A stretch of DNA of 43,861 bases, taken from positions 1-43,861 of the forward strand of contig RPFO01000039.1 in NCBI GenBank assembly GCA_009746045.1, read 5' to 3'. Both the position numbers and the translations under genes were made by a program. The first letter of the stretch is position 1. Each line of letters starts with the position of its first letter. Origin of the DNA: Mesostigma viride (taxonomy: Eukaryota; Streptophyta; Mesostigmatophyceae; Mesostigmatales; Mesostigmataceae). This document shows, in pieces, positions 1-10,070 of the stretch. The notes beneath the pieces are model-generated. The model ran no database searches. It worked only from the letters and a program-made list of their open reading frames with translations, and was not told where the DNA came from.

Positions 1-111
1 CCCCCCCTGGACCCGCCCACCAAGGTTTTTTAATGACAACGGGCCTCCTGGCCCATTTTCGATAGGTATAATAAGCTACTCAACAGCATAGGTGGGGTGG
101 TAACCCGCACC

Positions 112-375
112 TCGGAACTCCTTGACCGCCACCAGCTCATTACAACATCTACTGCCCGTTCCTATTTGTGGTCACTCTAACACTAACTATTCTATGTCAT
201 ATTAATAGTTAATTAACTCATCGTTCCACTCCTCACCTCAGCTCCTTGACGGCCATGAGCTTATGAAAATGACCTACTGACCTTTCCTGATATTCCACCT
301 AGGGTTTCCTGATATTCCACCCAGCGTAGTTAATTACATTCCTTTCTTGAATTCCTTGGCGGCCACCAGCTCATG
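112..375 (-). repeat. Decayed copies of the kinase exon 3' end
   Basis: Three imperfect copies of the last part of the kinase exon at 449-541 lie in the intron just downstream of it. Their cores (CCTTGACCGCCACCAGCTC-like on the plus strand) begin at 120, 244 and 354, against 457 for the real exon, so they are spaced 124, 110 and 103 bp apart. Read on the minus strand, copies at 120 and 244 still carry a GT splice donor after the exon-like sequence (GAGGTGCGG, GAGGTGAGG). The copy at 354 has lost it. This is a direct sequence observation. Whether the copies act as alternative donors is unknown. Confidence 0.75.
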
Positions 376-448
376 ACAGCGACGTAAGATCTATTTCTGA
401 TACTTATGTATCTGTTCCATGTCATGACTATCTCATAACACTCCTCAC

Positions 449-541
449 CTTGAACTCCTTGACGGCCACCAGCTCGCCGTTGGTGCGGTCACGGCACTTC
501 ATAACGCGGCCATACGCGCCCTCACCCACCATTTTGAGCAC
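449..541 (-). CDS. CDKL-like protein kinase, exon with P-loop and catalytic Lys
   Basis: This 93-nt, phase-0 exon encodes 31 residues containing the glycine-rich ATP loop GEGAYGRV and the catalytic-lysine motif LVAVKEFK of a Ser/Thr kinase. The pattern VLKMVGEGAYGRVMKCR resembles the CDKL5/CDKL group (GEGAYG..LKCR), relatives of CDKs that act in cilia and in Chlamydomonas flagellar length control. It is bounded by an acceptor ending CGCCAG and a donor AAG|GTGAGG on the minus strand. The preceding exon (1458-3243) ends in GGKYE, which joins naturally as KYE-VLKMVGEGAYG, the usual kinase start. The remainder of the catalytic domain (HRD, DFG) must lie beyond the left edge. Family assignment is good at the kinase level and moderate for CDKL. 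Confidence 0.8.
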
Positions 542-619
542 CTGGCGCGAGCAGCGTGGAGCAGACAACGGCAGCGCCAACAGAGAGCACTCCCAGAGGG
601 CAGTTAAACACATCGGAGT

Positions 620-1090
620 AGAGCACAAAATGTGGGAAGGCAGAGCTGGCCCAAGGGGGACAGCAGGCCAAGTAGGCAGGCAAAGTAGGAGGACAGAGAT
701 GGCCCAAAAGAAGGACAAGGCAGACCGAATAGGAGGACAGAGATGGCCCCAAGGAGGGCAAAGCAGACCAAATAGGCGGACACAGCAGACCAGACAGGAG
801 GACAGAGCAGACCAAATAGGAGGACAGGGCTGGCCCAGAAAGGAGGAAAGGCAGACCGAATAGGAGGACAGAGATGGCCCCAAGGAGGGCAGAGCAGACC
901 AAATAGGAGGAGAGAGCAGACCAAACAGGAGGACAGATCAGAGGACAGAGACGAGCGGGCCTACTAGCAGCGCCGCTAGCACGTAGAAAAAGCGGATCGA
1001 GCAGAGCAGGGGAGCAGTGCAGAATCGCGCACAGCAAATCAAACAAAGCGCATCGAGCAGAGCAAGTCGAGCAAAGCAAATCGATCAGTG
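620..1090. repeat. Degenerate minisatellite in kinase intron
   Basis: From about 620 to 950 units built on AGGAGGACAGAGCAGACC and AGATGGCCCCAAGG alternate irregularly. From 960 to 1090 a second degenerate repeat uses GAGCAGAGCA/AATCGAGCA units. The open frames across both stretches are due to the repeat composition. No coding signal is seen. Confidence 0.7.
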
Positions 1091-1186
1091 CAGACAGGGA
1101 AAAAAAATAATCACCAAAAAAAGGTCCAGCAGTGCAGGATGATGATGTTTTGCAACGTAGGCAGGTTCACCAGCTCCAACTACGCA

Positions 1187-1352
1187 CGCAACGCACACAT
1201 CCCACCCATCATCCATCACGCAACGCACACATCCCACCCATTATCCATCACGCAACGCACACATCCCACCCATCATCCATCACGCAACGCACACATCCCA
1301 CCCATCAGCCATCACGCAACGCACACATCCCACCCATCATCCATCACCGCAT
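1187..1352. repeat. 32-bp tandem repeat, about five copies
   Basis: Five near-identical 32-bp units begin CGCAACGCACACATCCCACC, the first three at 1187, 1219 and 1251. The core CGCAACGCAC matches the sequence at the real donor of the neighbouring kinase exon (GCAACGCACCTC at 1450-1460), so the array may have grown from the intron's own 5' end. Confidence 0.8.
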
Positions 1353-1360
1353 GACCTTGC

Positions 1361-1431
1361 ACCGTCACGTACTTGCCACCCACCATACATGACCGCAAAC
1401 CGCACCTCACACTTGCCACCAAACGATTGAC
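1361..1431 (-). repeat. Copies of the 3' end of kinase exon 1458-3243
   Basis: Plus-strand strings at 1361-1380 and 1401-1420 repeat the real exon end and donor at 1454-1473, all ending ACTTGCCACC. On the minus strand each reads GGCAAGT followed by a GT dinucleotide at or next to the true donor position. These are intronic exon-end echoes like those at 112-375. Confidence 0.65.
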
Positions 1432-1457
1432 CACCACAAATCATGCATGCAACGCAC

Positions 1458-3243
1458 CTCATACTTGCCACCGATGATCCGGGGGCCATCGTCCTCTTCC
1501 TCCTCTTCGTCCTCCTCGCCTTCGTCCTCATCCGAATAATCCCCTTCCTCATCATCTGCCTCTTCCCCGCCATCAACCCCCTCTTCCTCCTCCTCCTCCT
1601 CCTCCTCCTCCTCCTCCTCGTCCTCAATCGCTAACCCATGGTCATGAGCAGCACCGGCCACCCCTACACCGGCCTTATATGGCCGCCCCTCACCTCCACC
1701 CTCATCCCCACCCCCAGCCACCCCACCACCCGCGGCCTCCTCCTCGCCCACGTCCATCCTCGATGGCTTGGCGACATCCGCATGCTCCACCTGGACACTG
1801 ATCACGCCAGGGTCCCTGTGCATCGCTGCGCCCCCATCCACACCCCGCTCCGCGCCAACACCAGCGCTGACGTCATCACCCGCCGGAGCATGAAGAGCCG
1901 ATGATGTCACGTCGGTTCCCAGGGCCGTACCGCCCGCCTCGACTGCCGCTGTTGTACCCACTCTCGCCACAGCGGCAGGGGCAGCAGCAGAGGTGGCCAC
2001 GGCACCAGATTGAGCCGTGCGCGCTGGGCCGAGATCTGCCGCCGTCGGCTGAGATGCTGGTGCATGCGGTGCATCATTATCATAACCCGCCTGGCCTGCC
2101 GGCTCCGGCTTGGCCTCGCCGCTACTGCCGGCGGCCGCCACGTGCGGCTCCTCTACTTTACTGCCAGCCCCCACCTCTCTCTCTGGTGCCGCCGCCACGC
2201 CGCTTGTGCTTGTGCTTGTGCGCTTCTTCTCCCCTGGTTTCTTCTGGCCGACGGAACGGGCGCCCGTGCCACCGCCACCTGGCGCCGCCCCGCGCGAATC
2301 CGCCGCCCGCCCGGCCCCTGCCGGCTCTTCGGCGAGCACCGACTGCCGGCCAAACGTCTCGAACAGCGTCGGAGGGGGGGCATGGCGGGACTGGGGAGCA
2401 GGTACAGCGCCCCCGACTTTACCGCGGGCACCGGTGCTCGTTTCTTCTTGGCCTGTTCCGTGGAGGCCTGGAGGGACGGGAGCGCCGCGGCGGCGCCACC
2501 TGGCGGCGCCACACCGCCGTCCCGCTCCCTCCCGGCCTGTTTCTGGACCGAGCCCCACTCCTGGTTCCCAGCCCCGGCCGCCGCACCGCTCGGCTGCTGG
2601 AGGACTACAGAGCGCCCAAAGGGGGCCCCAGAGCTCTCGGGAGGTTTGGGCCAGGAGGCCCCGTCGGTCGGCGCGTGAGCGGCGCCACTTGACCCGTGAG
2701 CAGCCCCACTTGACCCAAGGGCAGCGCCACTCGGATCGGATCCTCGATGGGACGCCAGGGTGCCATCGGGCCCTCTGTGGAGGGAGCTCTTCCCGAAATG
2801 GGTGGGGCTTAGCGGCCCTCGACCCGGCTGCTGGTGGTGGTGCTGGTGCTGGTGCTGGTGCTGGTGCTGGTGCTGGTGCTGCTGCTGCTGCTGCTGCGGG
2901 GGAGGATCACCCGTGCTACCGTGGCTGTGGTTATTGTGGTGGTTGTTGAGGCTTCGCCGGCCAGGCCCCGCCGCCCGCTCCTTCTCCCCCATTCCATCGG
3001 CAGAGGTGCCGGCGTGATTTGACGAGCTGGTCGCCGGTGAGGGGGGCCCAGCGGGCCGCTCATGCTGAAGCGGCCGCCGAACCCGGGCGGCAACGTCTGC
3101 GCCATCTTGCGCTTGTTGGGCGACACATCGGCGCGGATGGACGGGAGGCGGTCGTGGCCGAGGACGGATTCGAGCGTGTCGCTGCCGCGCCGGAGCGGCT
3201 GCCCGACCGACTTGCGGGGCTTGTGCGCTTTCTCAGGGATGGA
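1458..3243 (-). CDS. CDKL-like kinase, long low-complexity N-terminal exon
   Basis: A large exon starts after a CACACACACCAG acceptor with SIPEKAHKPRKSVGQPL and ends GGKYE before donor GAG|GTGCGT. It leads directly into the kinase P-loop exon. Segments in order are a basic stretch containing SPNKRKMAQTLPPGFGG, a poly-Gln/His-Gln tract (about 2830-2895), Ser/Gly/Ala-rich sequence, a short conserved-looking TLFETFGRQSVLAEEP, and a long Glu tract (about 1583-1620) followed by an acidic region. The frame breaks twice, at G runs 3051-3056 and 2374-2380. One extra base at each run restores a single frame, and 1786+2 nt then equals exactly 596 codons, matching phase 0 at both ends. The breaks are therefore probably assembly errors. 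The function of the extension is unknown. Confidence 0.7.
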
Positions 3244-4035
3244 CTGGTGTGTGTGTGGGGGGACAGGTGCAAGGATAATGACACGGCCAAGTGCATAAAG
3301 TGAAGCAAGGATACCCATGCACAAAGCAACTACTAGTTAGTTGCCAACCAACAACTAGTTAGTCACCAAGTGAACTAGTTAGTCAACCATAGAAAGTGGA
3401 TGTTGGTGTGTGTGTGGGGGGGGGGGGGGAAGCGAGAAATCAGGGGGAGGGGGATATGAGCTAGTAAGGGGGAGGGGTATATAAATGAAATCAAGAAAAC
3501 GGTTGTGACAACAGGACGTGCGTGGCCTCCTTACGTCGACCCTCCGTGCACAGCGAGGAGGGGACGTAGTCGAAAATGACAAATGGTATGTTGTTCCCAT
3601 ATTCCAGCAGGTTCGTCAGATAAAAGAACATTATGCTTGCATTATGAGTTCAATTGAAGCGGTCGGCTGGTCGCAGCAATTCATTGGTCCACACAAACCA
3701 GCTCGTCGTTGTTGCATTAGATATCAGGCACAAGCCTGACAGTCCTTTGATTTTTTTAAAAAAGAGGAATGCCTGTGACGGGATACCTGAGAGTGACGTA
3801 CCGTCAAATGACATGATCACGAGGCTTGCATCCAAGACCGGGACCAAGCAATAGGCTCCCGTGAAGGGACAATTATGTGGCACACGTCACACCTTTTCAC
3901 CCAAAGATGCCAGCAGTAATCTGAATAAGCAAGCCTATGCACATAATGATGCCTGTAAACACTTCAACAGGCACTTTACTGGGAAAAAACAGTACTAGTG
4001 TGGAGACTATGGTGATGAAACATCGATATACTGAC
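3244..4035 (-). other. Kinase intron
   Basis: This is the inferred intron between the exons at 4036-4131 and 1458-3243. It holds four copies of an AACTAGTTAGT-type motif (3325-3390), a TG run leading into about 12 G (3405-3430) and no recognisable gene. A hydrophobic minus frame near 3897-4020 has no family likeness and reads through the donor, so I treat it as intron. Confidence 0.45.
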
Positions 4036-4131
4036 ATGGCGGCGGGGGTCCTTGATGGCGGCGGCGTAGTGCCTTGATGCTTGCGACCGGTACGCGTCCG
4101 CCACGTCACGCAGGGTGTCCACCACGCGCCG
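4036..4131 (-). CDS. Probable kinase-gene exon (helical segment)
   Basis: A 96-nt segment lies between an acceptor (CCCTACAG) and a donor-like CAT|GTCAGT on the minus strand. It encodes 32 residues, beginning RRVVDTLRDVADAYRSQ and ending AIKDPRRH, with the composition of a soluble amphipathic helix rather than intron sequence. Both ends are phase 0, like the other exons of this gene, and codon third positions are G/C-rich. No ATG lies inside it. It is too short for a family call, and I place it in the kinase transcript by strand, phase and position. Confidence 0.5.
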
Positions 4132-5198
4132 CTGTAGGGCAGTGAGTGTATCCGTGTTGGCGAGTTGGTGTTTTGGCGCGGGTGGGCGGGTATGTTAGTG
4201 TGGGTAGACATGGGTAGTCGTGTGAGCCTGCGCGTGCACAGGGTAAGAGAAAGAGAGGGGGGGCGCAGGGGGGGCACAGAAGGTGCAGAGGATGGGGGGA
4301 TCTACACAACACACAGAGGGGGTCATAGATGATGGGCAACTCTGAGTGGAGAGTGGCACAAGATGGTGTCGACATGACAGGGTGCAGCGTGAGAGAAACC
4401 CTGAGGACGACTCAGCCGCATGGGCAGATAACAGCACGCCAGAGGCAGGGTGAGATGAGGCGATGCCTGGAGCAATTCATGATCGGGTGACTGGGGAAAC
4501 AGGGGAGCAAGCATGGGTTTTGAAGATAACCAACGGCTAGGGAAGCAGCGTCCAAGGTTGGTGGACACGGGACACGGGGCACGCGGCAAGCTCCCCAAAC
4601 ACGATGCAACTCGACACCTTGTTTTTGCCACAGTCAACACGCGATGCGTGCGATGCCGGGTACGTACACATGAAGCCCAGAATACAATTTCAAACTTGGA
4701 AAGCAAGGCAAGCCAGGGCATCTGGGCAGCCGTGTTATCACACCCTGCTTAATCACCTCGTGCTTTGTCGCATCGTGCTTCATCACCTCGTGCTTCATCA
4801 CCGCCTGCTTGATCACATCATGCTTCATCATATCGTGCCTTGTCACCTCGTGCTTCATCACATCCTGCGTCACAACCGGCATGCCTTCCTGATAACGGTA
4901 ACGGTGAGACTAGGCTTGGCGATGGGTGGCTGCCAGCACAAAGTTTCAACGTCGTGGCGACTGGCAAAGATCTTGTTGACGTGTGACGACCAGCAGCGGT
5001 ATTTTTGAAATGCGACAGTCAGCAAAGGCTTGCTGAGGGGTGGCCGCTAGCTCATGGCCGATAAAAAAAGGGGTTTGGTGACATGTGTGTGTGTGTGGCC
5101 GCTGGCTCATGAGCACCAACACAGGTTTTGGTGGTTGTGGCCGCTGGATCATGACCGCTGGCACAAGTTTTCGTGATGTGGTTTCGCCGCTGGCTTAC
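4132..5198 (-). other. Inter-exon stretch with ~15-bp tandem repeat and donor echoes
   Basis: This is the inferred kinase intron. At 4738-4872 a degenerate repeat of about 15 bp (ATCACCTCGTGCTTC) occurs around nine times. At 4920-5175 several units built on GTGGCCGCTGGCTCATGA recur. They resemble the sequence around the donor of exon 5199-5264 (CGCCGCTGGCTTACCTGC on plus) with the donor itself altered. No gene is recognised. Confidence 0.5.
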
Positions 5199-5264
5199 CT
5201 GCCCGTGATGCTCTCCCTTGGGATGGTTGGGCGTTGCCGCGGCCCCTTCCTTCGTGCTGACCCT
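5199..5264 (-). CDS. Candidate small kinase-gene exon
   Basis: A 66-nt phase-0 segment runs from acceptor CAACAG to the strong consensus donor GGGCAG|GTAAGC and encodes 22 residues (RVSTKEGAAATPNHPKGEHH then GQ). The upstream polypyrimidine tract is poor and the peptide has no known motif. Support rests on the good donor, the matching phase and the adjacent repeated copies of its donor region, which are a feature of real exon ends in this window. Confidence 0.35.
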
Positions 5265-5448
5265 CTGTTGACGTTTTTTTGTTGTCATTGTCATTGTCAA
5301 GCACGCAAGCGTGCATGCGAGGGAGGGATGTGTGCTGTTAGAAGTGGGGCCGGGAGGGGATGCCAGCCCACACGTACACAACGTGGTGCCTACCCTCGGT
5401 TGATGGGCCCGAAAATGAACGCACACATGCACATTAGAGTACTCCTGG

Positions 5449-5790
5449 GCACATTCGATACTAGAGGGCGCATTAGATACGAGAGGGCGCATCAGATACG
5501 AGAGGGCACATCAGATACTAGAGGGCACATCAGATACTAGAGGGCGCATTAGATACTAGAGGGCACATTAGATACGAGAGGGCGCATCAGATACTAGAGG
5601 GCACATCAGATACGAGAGGGCGCATCAGATACTAGAGGGCACATCAGATACGAGAGGGCGCATCACATTACTACTGGGCACATTGGATACTAGAGGGCTC
5701 GCTTCTAGTCATTCCCTCGTTGGAATAGCACTGTCAGGGCCTCGCTCCTAACCATTCCCTTGTTGGAATAGCAATGTCAGATTTGTCTTA
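5449..5790. repeat. 19-bp minisatellite followed by a duplicated ~47-bp block
   Basis: From 5449 to 5697 about thirteen copies of CACATCAGATACTAGAGGG occur, with A/G and T/C variants arranged in alternating order. From about 5696 to 5781 a unit containing CATTCCCTCGTTGGAATAGC is present twice. No gene is visible from 5265 to 6200. Confidence 0.85.
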
Positions 5791-6306
5791 GAAATAGACT
5801 GCCCGATGGCCCAACTGTAAAATATACAGCAACAAACCTGTATCTTGTAATTGCCCCCCCATTCCCGTCACAAGACTGTGTGACAGACGGCAGACGACAA
5901 TGCAACAAGTTCACATCGCTGCCCTGCCTCGGTCCCAGCTCCCACATGGCATTCGATGGAGCAGTATTAATGTCAGAGGCAACTTGTCAGCATGATCTCC
6001 AATCATTAGTCATATGCCTCCATTCCGACAACAAGGGGAGGCCTTCCAGCCAGGAGACCGGAGAGGGCGGGGGGTGAACAGGGCCAGTGGGAGAATTGAG
6101 GGAAGGCAGCGTCTGACTAGGGCAGGAAGTACTTTGAAGCCCCGTGCACAGGCAGGCATGCCGTAAACTTTCGCGACAAATTCCCGCAACCCATGCACAG
6201 TGTACATCATGCGGCCTGCCTCTGACCCACGCATCTTGTTGAGATTGTCCCACAGAACACACGCAGCATCTCCTTCTCCCCCTCCAACATCCATAACCCC
6301 CTTAAC

Positions 6307-6615
6307 CCCCCCCCCCCCCCCCCCCCACACACACACCGCCATCCCCACCGCCACCGCCACCGCCCCCCCCACCCCACCCCACCCCCCCACCTCCACCCCC
6401 CCCCTTCCACCCCCCACCCCCCCCCCCCCACCCCCACCCCCACCCCCGCCCCCCCCACCCATCCCCCCCACCTCACCCACCCCAGCCACCCCAGCCACCC
6501 CAGCCACCCCAGCCACCCCAGCCACCCCAGCCACCCCAGCCACCCCAGCCACCCCAGCCACCCCAGCCACCCCAGCCACCCCAGCCACCCCAGCCACCCC
6601 AGCCACCCCACCCAC
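6307..6615. repeat. Poly-C tracts and 9-bp AGCCACCCC array
   Basis: A run of about 20 C at 6307-6327 is followed by C-rich CCACC sequence and, from about 6484 to 6611, a near-perfect array of the 9-mer AGCCACCCC. All frames stay open through the array (ATP or GWL peptides), which explains the long spurious ORFs. The G-rich complement could form quadruplexes. Confidence 0.85.
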
Positions 6616-6725
6616 CCCCACCCCTACCCTTCCCCCCCCAAACACAGCACACTTAACCCACCCACGAACACTTCCACTAACCTTTCCACCCTGACCCTTC
6701 CACCGCCTACCACCGCCCCACACAC

Positions 6726-7411
6726 CGTGTTGAAGTTGGCCTCGCGCGCCATGAGCACCTCCTTCCGAGACATGTGCTGCCAGTCCCGCACCACTGGACC
6801 GCCCCCCCCCGGGAAAAGCCGTGCCGGTGGCCACCCTCCCCGCCCCCCCCCTCGTAATAATCCTCCCCCTCCAACGCCTCGCGACTCGCCCCCGGCCGTG
6901 GCCGCAGCGCCATGTGTGTCATGTGGGCTGCAAACTCCGACACGTGGTAGGGCTGACTCAGCCCCTCGGTGGGCCGGTCGGCACTCTCCAGCGGCGACGC
7001 GTGCGACGTGGCTGGTGCCGTGCGGGGGGGCACCCGCTCCTTCTCGCCCACGTTGCCAGCAAACGTCACCGCCCCACCTTCCCTGGGCGTGCCGCCCCCA
7101 GGGTGCCCCTCGGAAACCTCCCCCTGTGGCGCGCCCCGATGATGCGGTTGCTGCGGTGCCCCATGCTGGCCATGTTGCTGATGCTGCTGATGTTGCTGAT
7201 GTTGCTGATGTTGCTGATGTTGTTGTCGCTGCTGCTGCACTTGTTGACGGTACGCAAAGTTCCCGCCCGCCAGCAGCTTGCAGCCCTGCGGGGGGGAAGA
7301 GGGTAATGCTGTCGCTCGCGGGCGTGTCGGGGACAGGGACGTCACGTGGGCCCCTGGTCCAGCCTCCGGCGCCGCCCCCAGCGGCCCCTGGTGGTGGTGG
7401 CCGTGCTTAGC
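6726..7411 (-). CDS. Probable upstream exon of the kinase gene, Gln/His-rich
   Basis: The exon starts after acceptor CTGCCACCGGCAG with AKHGHHHQGPLG, carries a QQV-QQQRQQHQQHQQ tract encoded by a repeat (about 7165-7230), then a Gly/Pro-rich linker, and ends VVRDWQHMSRKEVLMAREAN-FNT before donor ACG|GTGTGT. The last 25 residues look like a conserved segment. The frame breaks once at the C run 6802-6810. One added base gives 687 nt, exactly 229 codons, with phase 0 on both sides. Strand, phase and composition fit the kinase N-terminal extension, but linkage to it is inference. No start codon is evident inside. Confidence 0.55.
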
Positions 7412-7704
7412 CTGCCGGTGGCAGCGAAAAGTGAAAATCGTGTGCCGGGGGAAAGCATAAACACCCATCGCGCGTGGATGGCGGTCAGCAGGTAATAAAG
7501 AATGTGTACATATATCTTCGCACACGTGCCGAAAGAGACCACCGCTGCTGTACTGAAACGATGACAAGCCTTGTGCAAAAGGTGTTCTACACAAAGGGGC
7601 TCTTGTCACGATGTTTAGGAGAGCAGCAGTAAAAGATATGGCGCTGTAATGGGGCGTGCTTGGGGGCTTGTACGCACTGGATAGAGGCAATCACTGCATC
7701 TGAT

Positions 7705-8015
7705 CCCTTTCACTCAAGTTGCCGGGGGGAGGAAAGGGGGGGTCACTTCACGCAAACTGCTGGGGGGATGGGGGGGTCACTTCACTCAAGTTGCCAGGAG
7801 GGGGGCGGGGGCACTTCACTCAACTTGCCTGGTGGGTGGGTGGGTGGGTGGGTGGGTGGGTGGGTGGGTGGGTGGGTGGGTGGGTGGGTGGGTGGGTGGG
7901 TGGGTGGGTGGGTGGGTGGGTGGGTGGGTGGGTGGGTGGGTGGGTGGGTGGGTGGGTGGGTGGGTGGGTGGGTGGGTGGGTGGGTGGGTGGGTGTCACTT
8001 TACTCAAGTTGCCGG
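7705..8015. repeat. (GGGT)n array flanked by TCACTCAAGTTGCC copies
   Basis: About 41 pure GGGT units occupy 7829-7994. Four copies of a GTCACTTCACTCAAGTTGCC-like unit precede it (7705-7830) and one follows (7995-8014), so the tetranucleotide array sits inside an older tandem repeat. The G-rich strand has clear quadruplex potential. Open frames here (GGWV or THPP) are not genes. Confidence 0.9.
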
Positions 8016-8375
8016 TCAGTTCATTCGCATCCCAGGGTCCTGCTCCTATGTCTAGATGCCGGGCAGTAGTCCCTGGGACCAGCAAGAACAGGTGCACGTC
8101 TCAAGGGTGCTTTGGCTCCCGTGCGTTGCTTGCATTTTCAAGGGTACATGCAGCCTGCCCCGAAACCTTAGCCAATTTTGTGTTTCTGCTCAGAGCCATT
8201 CATGGGCTGTGAGGTATCTGGTTGAGTGGAATAAACTTAAGTTCATCCCTTTGCGATACGTCGCCTTTGCCTGCACACGCATCTAGCCTGGCCTGCCATG
8301 CAGGGTTTCCAGGGTCGCACTCTGAGGCATACAACTAAAAAAGAGCAAAAAATTCCGAGCCCCTGCCTCCCTCAC

Positions 8376-8440
8376 CCTAATCCTTCATCATTCCAGTACA
8401 CGTCCAAGCCCCGCAGTCGGGCATCCCAAGGCGCAGCCAT
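8376..8440 (-). CDS. Possible first coding exon
   Basis: An ATG at 8440 opens a 65-nt stretch encoding MAAPWDARLRGLDVYWNDEG-L before a donor-like GG|GTGAGG. The composition looks coding and the position suits a 5' exon of the minus-strand kinase gene. It ends in phase 2, which does not fit the phase-0 exon at 7411, so another exon would be needed between them. This is a weak call. Confidence 0.22.
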
Positions 8441-8449
8441 AATTGGTGG

Positions 8450-10060
8450 CTACAATCAACAAATGCATGTCAGGCCACTTCTGGAAGTCGTGGCGGGTCA
8501 GTCGTAATTGCTTTCCAGTTTGCAAAAGGAATACCTGAAGAGATGGGAGCTGACCACCGTCGTCGCCCTCCTGACCTCGCTGGATGCGAGGGGAGGCGTC
8601 CGGTGATACCCCGCGTTGGCCACTACTGCTGGATGGGGGAAGATGAACCGCGTCTCCTGTGTGTGTGCTCTCTTTCAGTTTCATTCTCCTGCATCACACA
8701 GCTGGCACAAGGCGACGCACACACGTGTGCGAAAGCACAATTGTCAAGAACGCGCGGCTTCGACACGTAAGCACGGGAACTGAAAGACTGTGGACACTTC
8801 AGGACGTTGAACCTCCGCTGCAGTCCGGCTGAAACAAGGAAAATTGTTGAGAGCTGTCAAGTGGAGTTATGGCGCACATTCTACTGTCGCCGGGCACAAT
8901 TACTCTTTAGGGCTAAGACAAACCTGATAGAAACCACACTCAGTACTTGAAAACAGCTTCTGCGTACAGCAGGTAAGCGACCATGACCGGGATGCCAACA
9001 GGAGAGTGCCATGTACGCGTACGCTTTTCTAGATTGAACGTTCGCTTACCTCACCGCACAGAAGACAAGGAGTCGCTTGACGGCGGCAATATTTCCAAGA
9101 TCGAGGAATCTTGTCTCGCCATGCCGGCTATGGTAATAACGTCCACGTGCGACATCCCAACCAAGGAATTACAGTTGCCTTCCGGCACCATATTATGCAG
9201 TTATGAAACATGTCAGCCAAGTACGGCATCTACCGTGCAGGCTTCCCTTGCTGTAAAAGAGGCGCTATAGCTGCGAGGCTGTCGTTGTGCTGCTTTAAGC
9301 CGAATTTCCTGTCTGAATTGTTGGCCAAATTGCCCAGTTCTGGTGTTCAATACCGACGCCATCTGACGCCATGGCTTGCCTTGGCGACAAAAATACCGTT
9401 GAGGTTATTACGCGGGCAGGCAGGTCTAGGGATCTGCCTCAAGTCCAAGGCCGTGTCAGACTTCGCTTTCTGAGTTCTGACGTTTGTTGCCAATGCCCAG
9501 CATTTTTACTGCCAACTTCCCCCGAGAAGTTGAGTTGAGTTGAGTTGAGTTTATTCCCGCGCCTGAGAAGTGAGAATGCATCTGAGTATCAGTCTAGTGG
9601 GTCCAATGGTTAGTAAGTGGTTAGTAGGTCTTTAATACGGCCACTATAGATTCTCTGCTGCCCATGTGCGGCGTGGGACACAACAACAACAACAAGTGGT
9701 TACTGTAATAGGTGGGAGTGGAGAGTGTACTCACCCAGGTATTAATACGACCGAGATCCTGACAGTCAGTCAGTATTCCCACGCCGGTTATCCGACAGTC
9801 TACACCTGGTCTACAGAGTATAGATAAAAATACTTCCTACCATCCCAAGCAGCAAGCAGCGCCCACCGGCAACCGCTACCTGACAAACTCCGCGAGTTCA
9901 GTGTCCTGCCCTAGGCCGTTTCCAAATCTCTGCTGCCCACGTGCGGCGTGGGTAACAACAACAACAAGAAGAAGCTCCGCGCGCGCCCGCGCCCTAGCCA
10001 TACATTGGGGCGCGTCCGTATTACTCACCACTTTGCCGTCACATTGGGAAACGTGGACAA
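8450..10060. other. Stretch without a recognised gene
   Basis: I see no convincing exon or family motif here. It contains a short TTGAG repeat (9530-9551) and a dispersed repeat pair at 9652-9700 and 9927-9970. Both copies of the pair start TCTCTGCTGCCCA(T/C)GTGCGG and end in ACAACAACAACAAG. Confidence 0.5.
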
Positions 10061-10070
10061 ACTTAAGCCA

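Noticed and set aside
3897-4035. Hydrophobic minus-strand peptide (CFITIVSTLVLFFPSK...)
   Set aside because: It is the read-through of the 4036-4131 exon into its intron and has no family resemblance.
6085-6285. Possible exon on the minus strand (LWDNLNKMRGSEAGRMMYTV)
   Set aside because: The composition looks coding, but I find no acceptor with a pyrimidine tract (the upstream sequence is a G run) and no clear donor. It could be a further kinase exon if cDNA supports it.
7660-8212. Gly-Trp-Val repeat protein
   Set aside because: Translation of the GGGT microsatellite.
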